Source of the DNA: Desulfobulbaceae bacterium
GTDB lineage: Bacteria > Desulfobacterota > Desulfobulbia > Desulfobulbales > SURF-16
DNA: 6,516 bases
Reading direction: 5' to 3'
NCBI GenBank assembly: GCA_023230525.1
Contig: JALNXE010000163.1
Span: 1 to 6,516, forward strand
This document shows, one piece after another, positions 6,128-6,516 of the stretch. The number at the start of each line of letters is the position of its first letter. Positions within the stretch are counted from its first letter, which is position 1. Under the pieces are notes generated by a model. It did not search any database, was not told where the DNA came from, and worked only from the letters and a program-made list of their open reading frames with translations. Both the position numbers and the translations under genes were made by a program.

Positions 6128-6516
6128 ATGGAACCTGACACTATCCGTATCCGGGGCGCCCGGATGCACAACCTGAAAAATATTGATGTTGACCTGCCGC
6201 GCAACCGGCTGATCGTTTTCACGGGCCTGAGCGGCTCCGGCAAATCCAGCCTCGCCTTTGACACCCTTTATGCTGAAGGGCAACGGCGTTATGTTGAGTC
6301 TCTTTCAACCTATGCCCGCCAATTTCTCGGCCAGATGGATAAGCCTGACGTTGACTCCCTGGAGGGATTATCTCCGGCCGTATCCATCGAGCAGCGCACT
6401 ACCAGCCGTAATCCCCGCTCCACCGTAGGCACGATCACGGAAATCTATGACTACCTGCGACTGCTTTTCGCCAGGGTCGGCCATCAGCACTGCCCTGACT
6501 GCGGCAGGGAAATCCG
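6128..6516 (+). CDS. uvrA: UvrA, excinuclease ABC subunit A, 5' part only
   Basis: DNA damage-recognition ATPase of nucleotide excision repair, acting in the cytoplasm as a dimer with UvrB. About 129 of the family's roughly 940 residues are visible before the window ends. The start reads MEPDTIRIRGARMHNLKNID, matching the usual UvrA N-terminus. Walker A of the first ABC domain is GLSGSGKS at 33-40. It is followed by the conserved AFDTLYAEGQRRYVESLSTY (43-62), the glutamine-loop region with LEGLSPAVSIEQ (78-89), RNPRSTVGTITEIYDYLRLL (94-113), and a CPDCG at 122-126. ATG at 6128 is the only plausible start: an in-frame stop lies at 6089-6091 and no other ATG intervenes. No strong ribosome binding site is visible (only TTAAG about 12 bases upstream). 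The gene runs divergently from the hyf-like operon, and I infer no functional link between them. Confidence 0.98.
   Translation, partial: MEPDTIRIRGARMHNLKNIDVDLPRNRLIVFTGLSGSGKSSLAFDTLYAEGQRRYVESLSTYARQFLGQMDKPDVDSLEGLSPAVSIEQRTTSRNPRSTVGTITEIYDYLRLLFARVGHQHCPDCGREI

Overview
The window holds the front part of a leftward (minus-strand) operon for a membrane-bound, complex I-like enzyme of the hydrogenase-4/formate hydrogenlyase family. It is followed by a 602-base intergenic region and then by the start of uvrA, which runs rightward. The organism looks like a Gram-negative bacterium of roughly 50% G+C with an AT-rich intergenic region. A hydrogenase-4-like set in the order B-C-E-F-G without a D subunit is familiar from Deltaproteobacteria (Desulfobacterota, for example the Geobacter 'Ehr' clusters). 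That assignment is an inference from gene content, not proof.

Read in transcription order (right to left), the operon is: hyfB-like antiporter-type subunit (5525-3567), hyfC-like NuoH-type subunit (3519-2602), hyfE-like NuoK-containing subunit (2605-1952), hyfF-like antiporter-type subunit (1947-520), and the 5' part of a hyfG/hycE-like large subunit (527-1, cut by the window edge). After the 47-base B-C gap the genes are tightly packed: a 4-base ATGA overlap, a 4-base gap and an 8-base overlap. This points to one mRNA with translational coupling. The membrane proteins would form the ion-translocating arm. The large subunit, with an unseen iron-sulfur small subunit probably further left, would form the peripheral redox arm.

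The central uncertainty is whether this is a true group 4 [NiFe] hydrogenase or an 'energy-converting hydrogenase-related' (Ehr) complex that has lost the Ni-binding cysteines. The window ends just before the first Ni-ligand motif would appear, so the sequence here cannot decide.

The intergenic region (5526-6127) has no convincing gene. Its left half is of ordinary composition. Its right half is AT-rich and carries an intrinsic-terminator-like hairpin with a T-tract, a perfect TATAAT box framed by TTATCA/TGATAA half-sites at 12-base spacing, and a 13-base palindrome. uvrA begins at 6128 and is cut after about 129 codons. I found no mobile element, tRNA, rRNA or CRISPR array, and no clear evidence of a wholly new system.
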